Assembly (NCBI GenBank): GCA_020629155.1 | Contig: JAHDDW010000016.1 | Coordinates: 1-46,116, forward strand | Origin: Acidimicrobiales bacterium | GTDB taxonomy: Bacteria > Actinomycetota > Acidimicrobiia > Acidimicrobiales > SZUA-35 | DNA length: 46,116 bases | Direction of reading: 5' to 3' | Part shown: piece after piece, positions 35,257 through 44,232 of the stretch | Numbering within the stretch: position 1 is the first letter of the stretch | How the letters are laid out: every line of letters starts with the position of its first letter | Notes under the pieces: generated by a model | Told to the model about the DNA's origin: nothing | What the model saw: only the letters and a program-made list of their open reading frames with translations | The model's database searches: none | Translations under genes and position numbers: made by a program

Positions 35257-36573
35257 ATGGTTAACCAGCAGTTAAAGATAGACATGAGTCGTGTATCTTT
35301 AACTTTGTTTGCCTGTTGTGTGTTGCTGGCTGCTGCGTGCGGAACCTCTTCTCAAGAGGCGCAGTTGCCTGACCAGCCAAATGATAGCGAAACGCTTTTG
35401 CCTGAGTGTTCCGATCCAAGTGAAGAAACAACGGATGAGGCTGACCAGACATTGTCGTATGTCGTTTCTGAAAATTGCGATTATTCTCAGTTTGATTACG
35501 AAGCCGAACCGACAGCCAACGCTTTAGTCGAAGGTTATGATAACGAGGCGTTTCCTCCAGCAGTGATTGAAATAGACAATATTTTTAGCGGCGGTGTCGG
35601 AGCAGATCAAGGAATCCCAGCGATTGACGAGCCGCAGTTCGCTCCTATTGCAGATATTTCATTTATAGAAGACGACGATGAGCCTGTGCTCTCGGTCGAA
35701 GTTAACGGCGAAGCTGTGGCATTTCCTTTACAGATTCTGATTGTGCACGAAATTGTAAATACTGAAATTGGGGGAACGCCAGTAACAGTAACGTATTGCC
35801 CGCTTTGCAACAGCGCGTTGACGTTCGACCGTCAAGTTGGTGCACGGTTGTTAGATTTCGGCGTTTCAGGCAGTCTTTTTAACTCTTCTCTATTAATGTA
35901 TGACCGTCAAACAGGCTCGCTGTGGACACATTTTAACGGCCAAGGTGCTGTCGGTCATTATGCAGGCGTGCAGCTTGATTTGATTCCTACACAAACTGTT
36001 TCGTACGGCAAATTCGTTGAAGCTCACCCTGATGGCAAAGTGCTGACGCAAGATAACGAGCATAACCGTCAAAGCCAATATGGCCGCAATGGTTATGTCG
36101 GCGAAGATACCTCTGACGGCACAAGTGGAGCGCTATTTCGCGGCGAAGTTGACGAACGTCTACCTCGCAAAGAGCGAGTTGTCGGGTTGCTAGTCGAAGG
36201 TGCGTCGTTAGCTGTGCCATTTACCGAGCTTGAGAAACAGCCTGTGCAAGAGGTAACAGAAGGCGACGTGAAGATGGTAGTTTTTTATGAGAAAGGTTTG
36301 GCATCGCCAGTCGACCAGCCACGCATTGCAGACGGGCGAGACGTTGGGCAAAGCGGCGTGTTTACGCCGGAAGCTGATAGGCAAGAGCTAACGTTTACGA
36401 GCGAGACAAACGGTGTGTTCGTCGACGATCAGACCTCTTCCACATGGAATATTTTCGGGCAAGCGACAGCTGGCCCACTCGAAGGTGAACAGCTAGAATC
36501 TATCCCTCACGTCGATTCGTTCTGGTTCTCATGGGCCGCATATCGCCCCGACACACAAATCGTCACCGCATAA
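35257..36573 (+). CDS. DUF3179 domain lipoprotein
   Basis: The protein begins with a signal peptide ending in a lipobox (LFACCVLLAAAC), so it should be lipid-anchored outside the cytoplasmic membrane. After an acidic linker, the DUF3179 domain spans most of the chain. It includes VTYCPLCNSALTFDR with two cysteines, the LLMYDRQTGSLWTHF core and a later TSSTWNIFGQATAGPLEGEQ segment. The function of DUF3179 is not established as far as I know. ATG codons at 35245, 35257 and 35284 and a GTG at 35239 are all in frame. I chose 35257 because GGGA lies eight bases upstream, but the signal peptide would also work from 35284. Confidence 0.85.
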   Translation: MVNQQLKIDMSRVSLTLFACCVLLAAACGTSSQEAQLPDQPNDSETLLPECSDPSEETTDEADQTLSYVVSENCDYSQFDYEAEPTANALVEGYDNEAFPPAVIEIDNIFSGGVGADQGIPAIDEPQFAPIADISFIEDDDEPVLSVEVNGEAVAFPLQILIVHEIVNTEIGGTPVTVTYCPLCNSALTFDRQVGARLLDFGVSGSLFNSSLLMYDRQTGSLWTHFNGQGAVGHYAGVQLDLIPTQTVSYGKFVEAHPDGKVLTQDNEHNRQSQYGRNGYVGEDTSDGTSGALFRGEVDERLPRKERVVGLLVEGASLAVPFTELEKQPVQEVTEGDVKMVVFYEKGLASPVDQPRIADGRDVGQSGVFTPEADRQELTFTSETNGVFVDDQTSSTWNIFGQATAGPLEGEQLESIPHVDSFWFSWAAYRPDTQIVTA

Positions 36574-36582
36574 GGTTCCTGC

Positions 36583-36903
36583 TTATGTGATTTTGATTTC
36601 TTGGTAATCATTGTGCTGGGATTGGGAAACTGTAGTAATAATTTCTGTGACTCGTTCTTTGATCTTAGGCCAGCTGGTTGAGAGAAGAACAACGATGGCT
36701 ATCTTTCTGCTAGCTAAGTTCTGTTGATACTGGAGATTTGTGTCTGTTGTGATGAATACTTCGTAACCCGATTTTTCTACCTTATCTAGGAGTTCCCCAT
36801 TCTGAAGCATCGACCAACCACATTCGTATGCTGTGGCGACTTGATGCTCAGGTAAAAACTTTCTGAGGGGAACGGGTGTGCCTTGGTCAAAAAATACTTT
36901 CAC
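36583..36903 (-). CDS. DUF5615 PIN-like toxin
   Basis: The 106-residue protein matches the DUF5615 PIN-like family: VFFDQGTPVPLRKFL at the start, TAYECGWSMLQNGELLDKVE in the middle, then VFITTDTNLQYQQNLASRKI and AIVVLLSTSW. The acidic residues Asp6 and the Asp of TTDTNL are likely metal ligands of a PIN-type nuclease. It follows a DUF433 gene by 12 bases, the usual antitoxin-toxin pairing. The activity of this subgroup is inferred from the PIN fold. Confidence 0.85.
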   Translation of the reverse strand: MKVFFDQGTPVPLRKFLPEHQVATAYECGWSMLQNGELLDKVEKSGYEVFITTDTNLQYQQNLASRKIAIVVLLSTSWPKIKERVTEIITTVSQSQHNDYQEIKIT

Positions 36904-36915
36904 GCGTGAAGTCTT

Positions 36916-37134
36916 CTAAACCGCAGCTGTACTTAAAGCTACGTACTCTAGGACTTGCTCAGTTTGGCGTTCTGTGGTTCCTGGGAACCATTGGATAAAT
37001 TGTTTGACCGTTGCTCCATCTTCAAGATTATTGAACAGAGCAGCCACTGGGACTCTTGTATTTTTGAATACCCAAGCACCACTGAGGATGTTTGGATTTC
37101 TTTCTACCGCAGAGCAATTAGACCAATCAATCAT
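36916..37134 (-). CDS. DUF433 antitoxin
   Basis: The 72-residue protein shows the DUF433 pattern: RNPNILSGAWVFKNTRVPVA followed by ALFNNLEDGATVKQFIQWFPG and a C-terminal VLEYVAL helix. DUF433 proteins have a helix-turn-helix and usually pair with DUF5615 toxins, as here. The gene is first in the two-gene unit, which suits autoregulation. It starts at an ATG at 37134, about 65 bases downstream of xseB on the same strand. Confidence 0.85.
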   Translation of the reverse strand: MIDWSNCSAVERNPNILSGAWVFKNTRVPVAALFNNLEDGATVKQFIQWFPGTTERQTEQVLEYVALSTAAV

Positions 37135-37200
37135 GCGATCATTCTACCACAAGTAAATCCTCAGTAATAGCTAATTTTCGTGTGGCCAGGTCAACGTCAT

Positions 37201-37428
37201 TTATGGGTCTTGGAGATCAGCGACGGTTTTGTCTACCTCGGTGCTAACAGCAGCTAGTTTACTTTTGCAGAACTCGACGAGTTGTGTCCCGCGTGTTACT
37301 TGGGTACTAAGAACGTCCACACTTGTGGCAGCTGTTTCTAACCCTTTGATGATTGCCTCTAGCTCGTTGAGTGCTTCTTCATAGGTAAGTTCGTCCACGG
37401 GTTTTGGTGAAGTGTTAGTGTCAGCCAT
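37201..37428 (-). CDS. xseB: Exodeoxyribonuclease VII small subunit
   Basis: The 75-residue protein has the XseB helical hairpin pattern: LTYEEALNELEAIIKGLETA, then STQVTRGTQLVEFCKSKL. XseB binds the large subunit XseA to form exonuclease VII, which degrades single-stranded DNA from both ends. It begins 25 bases after the xseA stop on the same strand. Length is normal. Confidence 0.94.
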   Translation of the reverse strand: MADTNTSPKPVDELTYEEALNELEAIIKGLETAATSVDVLSTQVTRGTQLVEFCKSKLAAVSTEVDKTVADLQDP

Positions 37429-37453
37429 CGTGGCAGTCTAACCAGAAGAGGCC

Positions 37454-38683
37454 TTATTCGACACGGCTGCTTATTTTGCCTTTGTGTGTGATGGTGACTA
37501 GTAGCTCATCTTTGGCGACATCGTCTGGCGAGCGAATCGTTTCACCAGCTTCGTTCTGAGTTATCGACCAGCCTCGTTTCAAGGTTTGTTGTGGGTCAAA
37601 GGCTGCGAGTTGTTTTTCGAAAAACGTTAGTCGCTGCGCAGCTTGTGTTTGATAGCGTTGCGCTGATTGCTGTAGCGTTGTCGCAAGTGATGAAAGTGTG
37701 TAGCCCTGACGTTCAACCGTTGATGCGGTTGCTGTTGCTAGACGAAGAGATTTATTCGTAATGTCGACGTGTGCGCTATCTAAACGCATTTTTGCGACAT
37801 CACCGAGTTTACGGCTTGCTTCGATAGTTCGCATAGAGGTTTTATCAACGAGAGAAAGAAGGAGCGTCGCTGCTGCTGTCGGTGTTTTTGCGCTTGTGTG
37901 TGCCACATCGTCTATAACAGATCGGTCGATTTCATGGCCGACGCCGCAGATAACAGGCGTACGACAGTTCGCAACAGCATATGCAACCTCTTTATGGTCG
38001 AAAGCCACCAGGTCGCTTCGTGCGCCACCGCCTCGGATAAGCACAACGGTGTCGAACGCATCTCTGTTTGTAGCGTCCAAGGCACTGGTAATGCTTGCAA
38101 CAGCGTCGATGCCTTGAACTCGGCAATCAAAAAGAGTCACATCGATGTTGTAACGACTGGCTTCTATTTCGGCCATAAAGTCGGCGTGTGCGGCGCTGTT
38201 GTTGCTGGTGAGCAAGGCAATACGTGCAGGCAGCAGCGGCATCGGCAACGCACTGTTTTTGTCGAGCAACCCGTTTTGTTTCAACTCGGCAAGCAGTTTT
38301 TGGCGGTCGAGTTCCATCTTGCCGAGCGTATATTCAGGGTCGATCATCGACATGATCAGCTGCACTCGGCCTTGCGGCGGATAATAGTTGACTTCGCCGC
38401 GAATACGAATTTTGATGCCGTCAGCCATGCGTGTGTTGCCTGAACGTTTTAAAACACGGTTAACGCCCACCTTCGTCGCGGCAAAAAGGGCTACGGCAAT
38501 AACCGAATCTGTTGAAGTGCCAAGGGTTGCGTCAGGGTCGACAAGGTCAAAATAGACGTGGCCGTTTTGAGAGCGACGCAACCCCGAGATCATTCCTTCA
38601 ACCCAGACTTCGCTAGGAAATTGCTGTTTGATCGCTGCCTCGATGTTTTGGCAAAGTTGTGTGACAGTAACAGTTTCAGCCAT
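37454..38683 (-). CDS. xseA: Exodeoxyribonuclease VII large subunit
   Basis: The 409-residue protein has an N-terminal OB-fold (VWVEGMISGLRRSQNGHVYF). The catalytic domain contains ARIALLTSNNSAAHADFM, VVLIRGGGARSDLVAFDHKE and VICGVGHEIDRSVIDDVAHT-SAKTPTAAA. A coiled-coil stretch (about 290-370) and a C-terminal RGWSITQ segment follow. All XseA landmarks are present. It lies downstream of lysA on the same strand with 57 bases between, and upstream of xseB. Confidence 0.95.
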   Translation of the reverse strand: MAETVTVTQLCQNIEAAIKQQFPSEVWVEGMISGLRRSQNGHVYFDLVDPDATLGTSTDSVIAVALFAATKVGVNRVLKRSGNTRMADGIKIRIRGEVNYYPPQGRVQLIMSMIDPEYTLGKMELDRQKLLAELKQNGLLDKNSALPMPLLPARIALLTSNNSAAHADFMAEIEASRYNIDVTLFDCRVQGIDAVASITSALDATNRDAFDTVVLIRGGGARSDLVAFDHKEVAYAVANCRTPVICGVGHEIDRSVIDDVAHTSAKTPTAAATLLLSLVDKTSMRTIEASRKLGDVAKMRLDSAHVDITNKSLRLATATASTVERQGYTLSSLATTLQQSAQRYQTQAAQRLTFFEKQLAAFDPQQTLKRGWSITQNEAGETIRSPDDVAKDELLVTITHKGKISSRVE

Positions 38684-38740
38684 ATGGCAGCTTATCTGTT
38701 TCCATATCGGCTGAGATAGAAACAGTTAGAAGCGCAGAAG

Positions 38741-40012
38741 TTAGTCCATATCAGTAAGAAGTAAGTCATCATAGGTCTCACGGCGGACAACTAAACGGGC
38801 ATTGCCTTTAGAGCAGAACACTACCGCAGGTCGACGCACTCGGTTATAGTTTGACCCCATGCAAAACCCATAGCCGCCTGTTACAGGCGTTGCGACAATA
38901 TCGCCTACAGCAATATCAGCTGGCAGTTTGGCGTTTTCAACAAGCACGTCACTTGATTCGCAGTGTTTGCCGACAAGTCGGGTCGAAAATGTTCTGTCTG
39001 CTAGTGTTTGTGCCGGAGTGAACGCTTCATAGCCAGAGTCATAAAGCATTGGGCGAGGATTGTCTCCAAAGCCGCCGTCAACTGCCACATAATTTCCGAT
39101 GTTTGGGACTTTTTTGATTGTACCTGTGGTGTAAAGTGTTAAAGCGGCAGCAGCGACAATAGAACGGCCTGGTTCGATGCCAATAGCTGAGGTGATGCCA
39201 ATCTCAGCGGCTTTATCTTTAAGAATTTGGCACCATTGCGCAACGCTATGGTGGGTTTCGCCTTCAACATAAGCAACACCAAGACCACCGCCTATAACTA
39301 ACTTAGGTAGTTCGTATGGCGCAGCGAACTCGGCGACTTGCTCTAACGCTTGAGCAAACGAGTCTATTCTAAAAACTTGGGACCCTATATGGGCGTGGAT
39401 ACCAACAAGGTTCAAAGCAGTTGAAGCTCGCACTTTTTCGACTGCTTTATGTGCATCGCCACTAGCCACAATGAAGCCAAACTTTGAATCGTCATGCCCT
39501 GTGGTGAGATATTTATGAGTTTCAGCCTTGATACCTGGAGAGATCCTGACCATCACTTCGGGAATTTCATAGCCTGCGCTATGTAGTTTCTCTAAACGAT
39601 CAATTTCGTCAAACGAGTCGATAACAATTTTGCCGACGCCGGCTTTGAGGGCCATAATCAGCTCGTCTAACGATTTGTTGTTGCCGTGAAAGACAAGGCG
39701 AGAAGCGGGAATGTCGGCTGCTAAACAAACGTGTATTTCACCGCCAGTAGTCACATCAATATTCATGCCTTCTTCGTATGCGAGCTTGACCATAGCTTTG
39801 CAAGTGAATGCTTTACTGGCATAGGTTGCCATGGACCCGAAGGCAGCCACAGCATCACGACAACGAGCACGCATATGTTCTTCGTCATAGACGAAAAGCG
39901 GTGTGCCAAATTCTTTCGCTAGGTCAAGTGTGTTGCAGCCACCGACATGGAGCACACCGTCGTTGGCAACTTCGGCAGTATCACTTAAAAGATCTAAAGG
40001 AAGAGGAGACAT
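38741..40012 (-). CDS. lysA: Diaminopimelate decarboxylase
   Basis: The 423-residue PLP enzyme makes L-lysine from meso-diaminopimelate, the last step of lysine synthesis. The PLP lysine is in TYASKAFTCKAM (Lys67). The glycine loop is IGGGLGVAY, a substrate-binding EPGRSI lies near 280, and the second-subunit Cys is in KHCESSDV. The C-terminal TPVTGGYGFCMGSNYNRVRR has GGY where most members have GAY. It follows a PQ-loop-like membrane protein gene by 16 bases, hinting at a link to transport of a cationic amino acid. Confidence 0.94.
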   Translation of the reverse strand: MSPLPLDLLSDTAEVANDGVLHVGGCNTLDLAKEFGTPLFVYDEEHMRARCRDAVAAFGSMATYASKAFTCKAMVKLAYEEGMNIDVTTGGEIHVCLAADIPASRLVFHGNNKSLDELIMALKAGVGKIVIDSFDEIDRLEKLHSAGYEIPEVMVRISPGIKAETHKYLTTGHDDSKFGFIVASGDAHKAVEKVRASTALNLVGIHAHIGSQVFRIDSFAQALEQVAEFAAPYELPKLVIGGGLGVAYVEGETHHSVAQWCQILKDKAAEIGITSAIGIEPGRSIVAAAALTLYTTGTIKKVPNIGNYVAVDGGFGDNPRPMLYDSGYEAFTPAQTLADRTFSTRLVGKHCESSDVLVENAKLPADIAVGDIVATPVTGGYGFCMGSNYNRVRRPAVVFCSKGNARLVVRRETYDDLLLTDMD

Positions 40013-40028
40013 AGTTATAGGATACCTT

Positions 40029-40661
40029 TCACATTGCGACTGTATTTAGCCGTGTTGGCAACTTTTTGCCAGATAAGAGTTGAGTGATAATCATTGTTAG
40101 GTTTACAACTAGCCAAACCATTGGCACCAGTAGAGTAGTTGCTGAGTAAACTTTCAAGGCCAGAATCACGAAAATAGCGCCGACTAGTGAACATGTCCAT
40201 GAAGCAAAGTTTTCGGTTTCGGGATCACGATATATTTTGAAAACTGTGGGAATTGAGGCTACCACTATTGCGCTCCCTGACATAAACGCCGAAACAAGCG
40301 GGCCAGACAACCCTCCAAGGTCAAGTTTGGCAGGGCCTTCGATAAGCCACCAGCCGACAACGCCCAACAATGACAGAGCTAGAACAATGATGTCCATAGT
40401 TTCAAAACCGCCAACGCCGTAGTGGATAGTGAAAGCAAAGGTGGCGATCATCGCTAACGTGGCTAAGAGGTATGATAGGGCGCCATAGCTAGCGCCACCA
40501 GCTAGTAAATTTGCAGCAGCAATAGCTTCCAAAATAGTAAACACAAGCCAGGTTGTTCTGTGCGGTTTTATTGCACCTTTGAACATGTCACGCATATAAA
40601 TAATGTTTGCGACGACAAACAAAGCACCCGCAACAATGCTGAAGAGTAGTTGTATTTCCAT
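40029..40661 (-). CDS. PQ-loop/SemiSWEET-like membrane protein
   Basis: The 210-residue protein has about seven hydrophobic helices in two similar halves, each with a loop ending in a short polar-Trp motif (KPHRTTWLVFTI and ENFASWTCSLVG). This two-half arrangement resembles PQ-loop and SWEET-type transporters, which carry sugars or cationic amino acids, but the canonical PQ pair is missing. It is upstream of lysA, 16 bases away on the same strand. The transported compound is unknown. Confidence 0.6.
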   Translation of the reverse strand: MEIQLLFSIVAGALFVVANIIYMRDMFKGAIKPHRTTWLVFTILEAIAAANLLAGGASYGALSYLLATLAMIATFAFTIHYGVGGFETMDIIVLALSLLGVVGWWLIEGPAKLDLGGLSGPLVSAFMSGSAIVVASIPTVFKIYRDPETENFASWTCSLVGAIFVILALKVYSATTLLVPMVWLVVNLTMIITQLLSGKKLPTRLNTVAM

Positions 40662-40700
40662 ATCTCAGAGAGTAGTCCAAGGGTGCGGAATATCAAAAAA

Positions 40701-40737
40701 TTATATAACTTTGTTTAATTTAAACAAAGTTATATAA
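40701..40737. promoter_or_regulatory. Perfect 37-bp palindrome in divergent promoter region
   Basis: TTATATAACTTTGTTTAA (40701-40718) is followed by one T and then its exact reverse complement (40720-40737). It lies between two divergent genes, 39 bases from the minus-strand start and 18 bases from the plus-strand ATG. TTGTTT (40711-40716) and TATAAA (40733-40738) with a 16-base spacer could be the promoter of the plus-strand gene, so a bound protein would occlude it. It has no G/C-rich stem, so it is an unlikely terminator. Confidence 0.75.
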
Positions 40738-40755
40738 AATTAGTAGAAATTAGCT

Positions 40756-41418
40756 ATGTTTATGTTAATGAGGACAATAAGTAACGTAGTTGTTGAACTA
40801 GTTAAAGCGGACCCAACAATAGAACCACTTGCTAGTAGAGGTCTAATTAACGTCTCTAAATATGCTCAAGAACTTAAACCATTCGTAGAAGAAGAGCTTT
40901 TAACAACGGTCTCGGACCATTCGATCCAAGTAGCATTGCATAGATATTTTCGCAAAGCGTCTTCTACTAGGCAAACAGCTACGTTCTTTATTGATGGGTT
41001 GTTAATCCACGCAGATCTTGCCGCAATTACTATTGAAAGAAGCGATGCGGCATGGCTACTTACTAAAGATTTTTACGCCCAGGCTCCTACTACATCGAGC
41101 ACTTTTTTGACAATCACGCAAGGGGTCAGCGAAGCGACATTGATAGCAAGCGCAGAGCAGGCTCAAAAGCTAAAAAAGCTCACGGATGCAAGATCAATCA
41201 AGACTATATATTATTTAGAAAATTTGGTTGGTGTGACTGCACGAGTCGACCTTACCTATGTTCAGACGCCAAACTTTTTTCACGCGATCTTGTCAAGGAT
41301 GGCGCTTCGTAACATAAACATAATCGAGTCTGTTTCTACTGCGACTGAAATAACGTTTTTTGTCAGTAAAGAAGATCTCAAAGTCACGCTCGATCAATTG
41401 CAAGGGTTATTGAAATAA
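40756..41418 (+). CDS. ACT-domain protein, possible regulator
   Basis: The 220-residue protein has an N-terminal helical region (ASRGLINVSKYAQELKPFVE, then TVSDHSIQVALHRYFR) that may be a helix-turn-helix-like unit. A middle part follows, and a C-terminal ACT-like domain (about residues 155-219: VGVTARVDLTYVQTPNFFHA, ILSRMALRNINIIESVSTATEITFFV) binds small ligands in relatives. The pattern fits aspartate-kinase-related ACT proteins. ATGs at 40756, 40762 and 40768 are alternative starts, none with a Shine-Dalgarno. The perfect palindrome just upstream is a natural candidate for its operator. Confidence 0.62.
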   Translation: MFMLMRTISNVVVELVKADPTIEPLASRGLINVSKYAQELKPFVEEELLTTVSDHSIQVALHRYFRKASSTRQTATFFIDGLLIHADLAAITIERSDAAWLLTKDFYAQAPTTSSTFLTITQGVSEATLIASAEQAQKLKKLTDARSIKTIYYLENLVGVTARVDLTYVQTPNFFHAILSRMALRNINIIESVSTATEITFFVSKEDLKVTLDQLQGLLK

Positions 41419-41545
41419 GCTGCAAGACGAAAAAGTGTAGGTAAATCGTTTGCTTTGCCAAGCAGTGTGGGGCACTATCAATGGTGGCACGGTCTGATTG
41501 TGATTGTGAGCCTAAAAGTCAATGTAGAAAGATAGCCTTACGTTA

Positions 41546-42913
41546 GTGTCTAGTGACGAAGAAATATATACAGAAGAAAAGCCAGTTGTTCTAGGTGAAC
41601 ATGGCGAAATTCTTTCAGATCACCGTGGCGCTTTCGGCGAGTTCGGCGCAACAGTTGAAGAGGGCTTTCTTGACCGTTCATTTCGTGAACGGGTCGTTAT
41701 CGTCGGGCTTTGTCAAAGTGCCCAGACCGATGAACAAACTTCAGCTTCATTAGACGAACTAGAACTTTTAATCGATACAGCAGGTGCCAGTGTTGTTGAA
41801 CGGTTTACGCAACGCCGAGACAGGCCGCACGCTGCCACTTTCGTTGGTAAAGGTAAAGTGCAAGAGATTCTTGACGCTTGCTTAGCTCATGACGTCGACA
41901 CGGTTATTTTCGATGATGAGCTATCTCCAGGGCAGCAACTCAATTTAGAGCAGCTGCTAAAAAGAACAGCATTGGACAGAACAGCAGTTATCTTAGACAT
42001 TTTTGCACAACACGCCACCTCATCAGAGGGTAAAGCACAAGTAGAACTCGCCCAGCTAAAATATCGTTTGCCGAGGCTAAAAGGCAAAACTAACTTTAGT
42101 CAGCAGGGCGGTGGGATAGGCACGCGTGGTCCAGGTGAAACCCAGCTTGAGGTAGACCGCCGCCGTCTTGTGCGCAAGGTCCACAAGCTAGAAAAGGATC
42201 TCAAGACTATAAGTAACCATCGTGAGAATCAGCGCAAAGCAAGAACACGGTCACACCTTAAGAAGGTTTCGCTTGTTGGCTACACCAACGCTGGAAAGTC
42301 GTCGCTGCTGCGTCGTCTAACAGGCGCTGACGTCCTTGTTGAAGATAAGCTTTTTGCAACAGTTGACCCGACAACCCGTAAGCTAGCGTTGCCAGGTGGT
42401 GAGCAGATTTTGCTTAGCGATACAGTCGGGTTTGTCAAAAAATTGCCGCATCAACTTGTTGAAGCGTTTCAATCAACGTTAGAAGTTTCAGCAAGTGCCG
42501 ACTTGCTTTTGCATGTGGTTGACATCTCTAGCAACGACGTTGCAGGCAATATTGAAGCAGTGCAACATGTTCTGGCAGAAATAGAAGCCGAAGAAGTCCC
42601 AACCCTGCTCGTTTGCAATAAAGCCGACGCTACTGACGAAGCGTATGTGCGAGCACAACAGTATGGCGATGCTATTGCTGTATCGGCGGTAACAGGCGAG
42701 GGAATAGACGAACTTATTGCCGCTATTAGTGACTCGTTGCAGGCAGCGACGAAACTGTATGATCTTTTCGTTCCATGGGATAAAGGTGAGGTGCTTGCCT
42801 TGTTGCATCGAGAAGCACATCTTCTATCGGAAGAATCACAAGATAATGGCATGAAAGTACAAGCTAGATTAGAAGAACACACAGCGAAAAGACTAGCCAG
42901 TTTCATAAAGTAG
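41546..42913 (+). CDS. hflX: GTPase HflX
   Basis: The 455-residue ribosome-associated GTPase starts with a GTG. It has the HflX N-terminal domain, with the signature GGGIGTRGPGETQLEVDRRR near 190-210, then a coiled-coil linker. The GTPase domain has G1 GYTNAGKSS, switch I LFATVDPTTR, G3 DTVGFVKKLP, G4 CNKAD and G5 SAVTGEG. HflX splits stalled ribosomes under stress. It ends in a strong hairpin shared with the convergent lipoprotein gene. Confidence 0.95.
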   Translation: MSSDEEIYTEEKPVVLGEHGEILSDHRGAFGEFGATVEEGFLDRSFRERVVIVGLCQSAQTDEQTSASLDELELLIDTAGASVVERFTQRRDRPHAATFVGKGKVQEILDACLAHDVDTVIFDDELSPGQQLNLEQLLKRTALDRTAVILDIFAQHATSSEGKAQVELAQLKYRLPRLKGKTNFSQQGGGIGTRGPGETQLEVDRRRLVRKVHKLEKDLKTISNHRENQRKARTRSHLKKVSLVGYTNAGKSSLLRRLTGADVLVEDKLFATVDPTTRKLALPGGEQILLSDTVGFVKKLPHQLVEAFQSTLEVSASADLLLHVVDISSNDVAGNIEAVQHVLAEIEAEEVPTLLVCNKADATDEAYVRAQQYGDAIAVSAVTGEGIDELIAAISDSLQAATKLYDLFVPWDKGEVLALLHREAHLLSEESQDNGMKVQARLEEHTAKRLASFIK

Positions 42914-42943
42914 AGGTCATCGCAAGAAACTGCGATGATCTCT
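42912..42943. terminator. Hairpin between convergent hflX and lipoprotein genes
   Basis: AGAGGTCATCGCA (42912-42924) pairs with TGCGATGATCTCT (42931-42943), 12 of 13 pairs perfect plus one G-T wobble, around a six-base loop. It overlaps the hflX stop and abuts the stop of the minus-strand gene. T-runs are weak on both sides, so it may work as a bidirectional transcription barrier or an mRNA-stabilising hairpin. Confidence 0.6.
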
Positions 42944-43882
42944 TTAAGAAGCGTGGATTACTTTAGCGGTCGTAGTAATTGTTCGTTCTATCTCGCCTGT
43001 AATGGTGTCAACGAGCGCGACACTGGTGATTTTTTGTGTCTTTTTGTCAAGAAGGTTCACAAGAACCTTATCGCCATAGTGTATGATGCTGTCTACATTT
43101 TGGACGAACTCGATTTTCCACAATGGAACGCCTGTTTCTGTGTTGCGAGCTTGCACTACAGATGATGCTTGCGTATCTGATTTTTGGGAGATATACACCA
43201 GCGAAGAGCCGTCGGCTGTAATCGTATACTTGTAGGTACGGTCAGCGCCTAACAGATTAAGCCCTTTATCTGTCAAGATTTTTTCGATAGCGCCTGTTTG
43301 GCTGTTGAAGTCGATGCTGAATGTTTTATCCCCGAATGTTTCGGCATCGCGTTCGTAGTTGCCATAAAGGAAATTTTTCGACGGTGTGGATGAGCGTTTT
43401 TTGCTGACGCAGTTGTACCTATAGCGAGGCACTTCTACTGTGCTGCCATCTCTATTGTCGATCTCGGCGGTGTTGTTGACTGTCGCGATAAGGTTGTTGT
43501 TCTCTGTGTGTAACTCATCGATCAAATCGCCTTCTTGGGTTATGCAAACAACGTTGCCTTCTTTGCTTGCGATAACGCCTTGAGCTGAATCGCTTAGCCA
43601 AAGAAAGTGTGTGCCATCGAAAAAGGCTGTTGTCGGAATGGAAGGAAGTGCTGTTTGTTTCCCGTTCTCCTCTATGCTGACGGCGCCGTTGGTTGAGGTT
43701 ACGAGTAAAGAAGCGTCAAGGGATTGAGAAAGGTCGCTATTTACTGGCGGAGCCGTGTTTGTCTTTTTGTCCTCGGGTGAGACGACGCCATCGGCGTCTG
43801 GTTGTTTAGGGCTTTGCGTTCCGCCGCCAGAACAGGTTGTGGTTAGCAGCAGCATTGCTGCCAATGCATAAACTCTCGCCAT
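42944..43882 (-). CDS. Hypothetical lipoprotein
   Basis: The 312-residue protein starts with a signal peptide and lipobox (YALAAMLLLTTTCSGGG), so it should be lipid-anchored at the outer face of the cytoplasmic membrane. After a Pro/Asp/Lys-rich linker, the rest has repeated strand-turn units such as FFDGTHFLWLSDSAQGVIAS and KYTITADGSSLVYISQKSDT. These suggest a beta-propeller-like fold, but I cannot name a family. It converges on hflX and has no obvious partner. Confidence 0.8.
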   Translation of the reverse strand: MARVYALAAMLLLTTTCSGGGTQSPKQPDADGVVSPEDKKTNTAPPVNSDLSQSLDASLLVTSTNGAVSIEENGKQTALPSIPTTAFFDGTHFLWLSDSAQGVIASKEGNVVCITQEGDLIDELHTENNNLIATVNNTAEIDNRDGSTVEVPRYRYNCVSKKRSSTPSKNFLYGNYERDAETFGDKTFSIDFNSQTGAIEKILTDKGLNLLGADRTYKYTITADGSSLVYISQKSDTQASSVVQARNTETGVPLWKIEFVQNVDSIIHYGDKVLVNLLDKKTQKITSVALVDTITGEIERTITTTAKVIHAS

Positions 43883-44232
43883 GGTATAGATGGTAACCTA
43901 TTTGAATCTTATTTCATCCTATATACGTATCTTTAATCTGTTACTTAGTGGTGCTTTTGATTGCAGGCGGAAGGTGTTTAGGTGTCGTGTGGTAACGTTT
44001 TGTCTGATGGGAGATAGATTTTTATCCGAATTTTCTCTGTCTTTGTATTTTGGGTGCAGTAAAAGGTGCTGCTTGTGGTCAGAAAGAGAATTTTTGCTTG
44101 TATGAGTAGGTTTGTGCTTAGTGAATAATTGTCTGATTTGCAGATGGCTTGATTAATTTCACATCGAGGTTCAAAAGGGTTTGTCATACGCATAGAGTGT
44201 GGATGTAAAATCTGTTCCCCAGGAGGAAATAA
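43883..44232 (+). promoter_or_regulatory. Intergenic region with sodB promoter and ribosome binding site
   Basis: The 350-base gap holds no gene I can support. Near its end, TTGTCA (44181-44186) and TAAAAT (44206-44211) could form a promoter, although the spacer of 19 bases is long. AGGAGG (44221-44226) lies six bases before the sodB ATG and is the strongest ribosome binding site seen in the window. Confidence 0.5.

Noticed and set aside
40701-40737. Terminator for the divergent genes
   Set aside because: Both flanking genes start here rather than end, and the stem is almost all A/T.
43978-44193. Small frame upstream of sodB on the minus strand
   Set aside because: No family resemblance and no start signal. 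It overlaps the sodB promoter region.
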